Assembly (NCBI GenBank): GCA_937911935.1
Contig: CALDQH010000035.1
Span: 1-7,917, forward strand
DNA from: an uncultured Bacteroidales bacterium
Lineage (GTDB): Bacteria > Bacteroidota > Bacteroidia > Bacteroidales > Paludibacteraceae
Reading direction: 5' to 3'
Length of the DNA stretch: 7,917 nucleotides
Part shown: positions 6,630 to 7,917 of the stretch, piece by piece
Layout: each line of letters opens with the position of its first letter
Numbering within the stretch: the first letter of the stretch is position 1
Program-made: the position numbers and the translations under genes
The notes under the pieces: model-generated
Databases searched by the model: none
The model's input: the letters and a program-made list of their open reading frames with translations, nothing else
Told to the model about the DNA's origin: nothing

Positions 6630-6660
6630 CAAAGGTAATGTATTTACGACACACCACCAA
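6630..6660 (-). promoter_or_regulatory. Promoter of the MscS-type channel gene
   Basis: The -7 box TACCTTTG (6637-6630 on the minus strand) matches TAnnTTTG exactly. A TTG at 6660-6658 lies 20 bases upstream, matching the -33 element and spacing of Bacteroidota housekeeping promoters. The predicted start near 6624 leaves a short leader of about 25 nt. This is the best complete promoter in the window. Confidence 0.8.
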
Positions 6661-6679
6661 CCACAATCGTAACTAACGT

Positions 6680-7738
6680 TTAGTGAGTCGCTACATAATT
6701 AACAATCCACTCGCCCACTTGGGTAGTGCTGTAGGCTTTGCCATCGCCTGCCAAGTCGGCGGTTACGATGCCTGCATCCATAGAGGCTTGTACAGCTTCG
6801 CGAATGGTTCTACCCTCTTCTAACAAGTTAAAATGTTCCAACATCATGGCTGCCGATAAAATTTGTGCCAATGGGTTGGCGATATTTTTGCCGGCGGCTT
6901 CGGGCCACGAACCGTGAATGGGTTCAAAGACGGGTGTGCCGGTGCCAACCGAAGCCGACGGCAACAGGCCCATAGAGCCTGATATAACCGACGCTTCGTC
7001 GGTTAAAATATCGCCAAACGTATTTTCGGTTACAATCACATCAAAAAAGGTGGGCGAAAGGATAAGGCGCATGGCAGCATTATCCACGTACATGTAATCG
7101 ACCGTTACTTCGGGATACAAAGGCGCCATTTCTTGCGCAATTTGTCGCCATAGGCGGCTCGATGCCAATACATTGGCTTTATCCACCACCGTTAGGTGTT
7201 TTTTGCGTTTTAAGGCATATTCAAAGCCTACTTTTAGGATGCGCTCAATTTCGGGACGTGTGTAGTAATTGGTATCAAAGGCTTTGTCGTTATCTTGGTA
7301 TTTTTCGCCAAAATACATACCGCCCGTAAGTTCGCGGATGCAAATAAAATCGCTACCCTGCAAAATTTCTGCTTTGATGGGCGATTGGTGCATCACGTTT
7401 TTAAAACACTCAATGGGACGCACATTGGCAAACAATCCCAACTGTTTACGCATAGCAAGCAAGCCTTGCTCGGGGCGTTTGGGGGCTGTGGGGTCGTTGT
7501 CGTATTTGGGATGTCCTACTGCCGAAAAAAATACAGCATCGGCATTTTGGCATATCGCCAAGGTTTCTGCAGGAAAAGGATCGCCCAACAAATCGATGGC
7601 TTCGGCGCCACAATGAGCATACTGGTAGGTAAAACTATGTCCATACTTGTTAGCAATGGCGTTTAATACATCTACGCCTACTTTGGATATTTCGGGGCCG
7701 ATTCCGTCGCCCGCAAGAACTGCAATTTTTAGGTTCAT
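6680..7738 (-). CDS. leuB: 3-isopropylmalate dehydrogenase
   Basis: Oxidises and decarboxylates 3-isopropylmalate to 2-oxoisocaproate with NAD+, the third step of leucine synthesis in the cytoplasm. The 352-residue product has the family's usual length. Visible are the N-terminal IAVLAGDGIGPEI (5-17), the substrate loop LLAMRKQLGLFANVRP (93-108, Arg97 and Arg107), RELTGGMYFG (135-144, Arg135, Tyr142), the catalytic Lys187 in VVDKANVL, the metal-binding Asp219, Asp243 and Asp247 (in ENTFGDILTDEAS), GSMGLLPSAS (254-263) and the NAD loop HGSWPEAAGKNIANP (275-289). LLAMRKQLGLFANVRP marks it as LeuB rather than isocitrate or tartrate dehydrogenase. The frame is open further upstream to a GTG at 7829-7831, but that stretch translates simple repeats, and homology starts at the ATG 7736-7738. 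That ATG directly abuts seven tandem octamers, so there is no Shine-Dalgarno. Other leu genes are probably upstream but are not in view. Confidence 0.96.
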   Translation of the reverse strand: MNLKIAVLAGDGIGPEISKVGVDVLNAIANKYGHSFTYQYAHCGAEAIDLLGDPFPAETLAICQNADAVFFSAVGHPKYDNDPTAPKRPEQGLLAMRKQLGLFANVRPIECFKNVMHQSPIKAEILQGSDFICIRELTGGMYFGEKYQDNDKAFDTNYYTRPEIERILKVGFEYALKRKKHLTVVDKANVLASSRLWRQIAQEMAPLYPEVTVDYMYVDNAAMRLILSPTFFDVIVTENTFGDILTDEASVISGSMGLLPSASVGTGTPVFEPIHGSWPEAAGKNIANPLAQILSAAMMLEHFNLLEEGRTIREAVQASMDAGIVTADLAGDGKAYSTTQVGEWIVNYVATH

Positions 7739-7794
7739 GGTGATTTGGTGATTCGGTGATACGGTGATTTGGTAATTTGGTGATTCGGTGATTC
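7739..7794. repeat. Seven tandem octamers (GGTGATTY) abutting leuB
   Basis: Seven contiguous 8-base units on the + strand: GGTGATTT, GGTGATTC, GGTGATAC, GGTGATTT, GGTAATTT, GGTGATTC, GGTGATTC. On the coding strand this is a run of AATCACC-type units ending exactly at the base before the leuB ATG. The leader is therefore low in G, unlikely to fold, and carries no Shine-Dalgarno. The unit differs at one position from GGTGAATC at 4815-4822. Confidence 0.88.
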
Positions 7795-7836
7795 GTAAAA
7801 ATGATTTTAAAGGTGGGAGTTCAAGGCGCACGACGC

Positions 7837-7917
7837 GCGAGAAACCGGAGTTTACTTGGTGAAATTCTGCGATTAAGCGAGAGGAGAATAAGTTTACTTA
7901 TTATCCCGAGCGTGAGC
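7837..7917. repeat. GC-richer repeat-like block at the right edge
   Basis: Two diverged segments of about 40 bases (7837-7876 and 7877-7916) each begin with GCGAGA and then carry AGTTTACTT (7849-7857 and 7891-7899). The second contains a 7+2+7 inverted repeat, AATAAGT / ACTTATT (7887-7902). The block ends in CGTGAGC, a word also present as its complement at 4748-4754. No gene is recognisable on either strand; the frames that stay open give no familiar protein. It may be a dispersed intergenic repeat, and it runs off the window. Confidence 0.4.

Noticed and set aside
6672..6684. Inverted repeat ACTAA/TTAGT over the leuB stop codon as a terminator
   Set aside because: The 5-base stem is AT-rich with a 3-base loop and no T run follows on the minus strand.
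7739..7831. Extended leuB start at a GTG upstream
   Set aside because: The extra 31 residues translate the octamer array into a repeating peptide with an 8-residue period; LeuB homology starts at the ATG 7736-7738.
7834..7917. Open minus-strand frame at the right edge as the end of an upstream gene
   Set aside because: The roughly 30 visible residues resemble no known protein end and overlap the repeat-like block; the stretch is too short to call.

Overview
The window carries seven protein genes, all on the minus strand. It looks like a chromosomal segment of a Bacteroidota bacterium. Three things support this: three promoter-like sites of the TAnnTTTG (-7) type known from that phylum, genes with no Shine-Dalgarno sequence (A/T-rich leaders instead), and a ribosomal protein S16 with the long Ala/Glu/Lys-rich tail that I associate with the phylum. 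The genus cannot be told from the sequence. There is no sign of a mobile element, phage, tRNA, rRNA or CRISPR array. The genes are ordinary housekeeping and metabolic genes; the less ordinary content lies between them.

In the direction of transcription (right to left): leuB (6680-7738, leucine biosynthesis) is preceded by seven tandem octamers that run directly into its start codon and, further out, by a GC-richer repeat-like block that continues past the window edge. Next come an MscS-type mechanosensitive channel (5543-6598) with its own promoter, and rpsP (4892-5425, ribosomal protein S16) with its own promoter, a small hairpin near the predicted 5' end of its mRNA and a good intrinsic terminator. 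A FAD-dependent oxidoreductase of the COG2509 type (3142-4698) follows, flanked on both sides by short tandem repeats and lacking a recognisable promoter. Last is a compact three-gene unit: arginine decarboxylase (speA-like, 1534-2928), agmatinase (speB, 681-1529) and uracil-DNA glycosylase (ung, 22-690).

The speA-speB pair encodes arginine to agmatine to putrescine plus urea. Its genes are separated by only 4 bases, and speB overlaps ung by 10 bases, so the DNA-repair gene is probably co-transcribed and translationally coupled with polyamine synthesis. A promoter-like box and a perfect 7+5+7 inverted repeat sit upstream of speA.

No intergenic stretch exceeds 300 bases. The gaps are 2929-3141, 4699-4891, 5426-5542, 6599-6679 and 7739-7917, and four of the five contain 7-, 8- or 16-base-period direct repeats. 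I found no convincing new multi-gene system. The best leads are the octamer and heptamer arrays, the two leader inverted repeats (speA, rpsP), the short and divergent SpeA, and the repeat block at the right edge.
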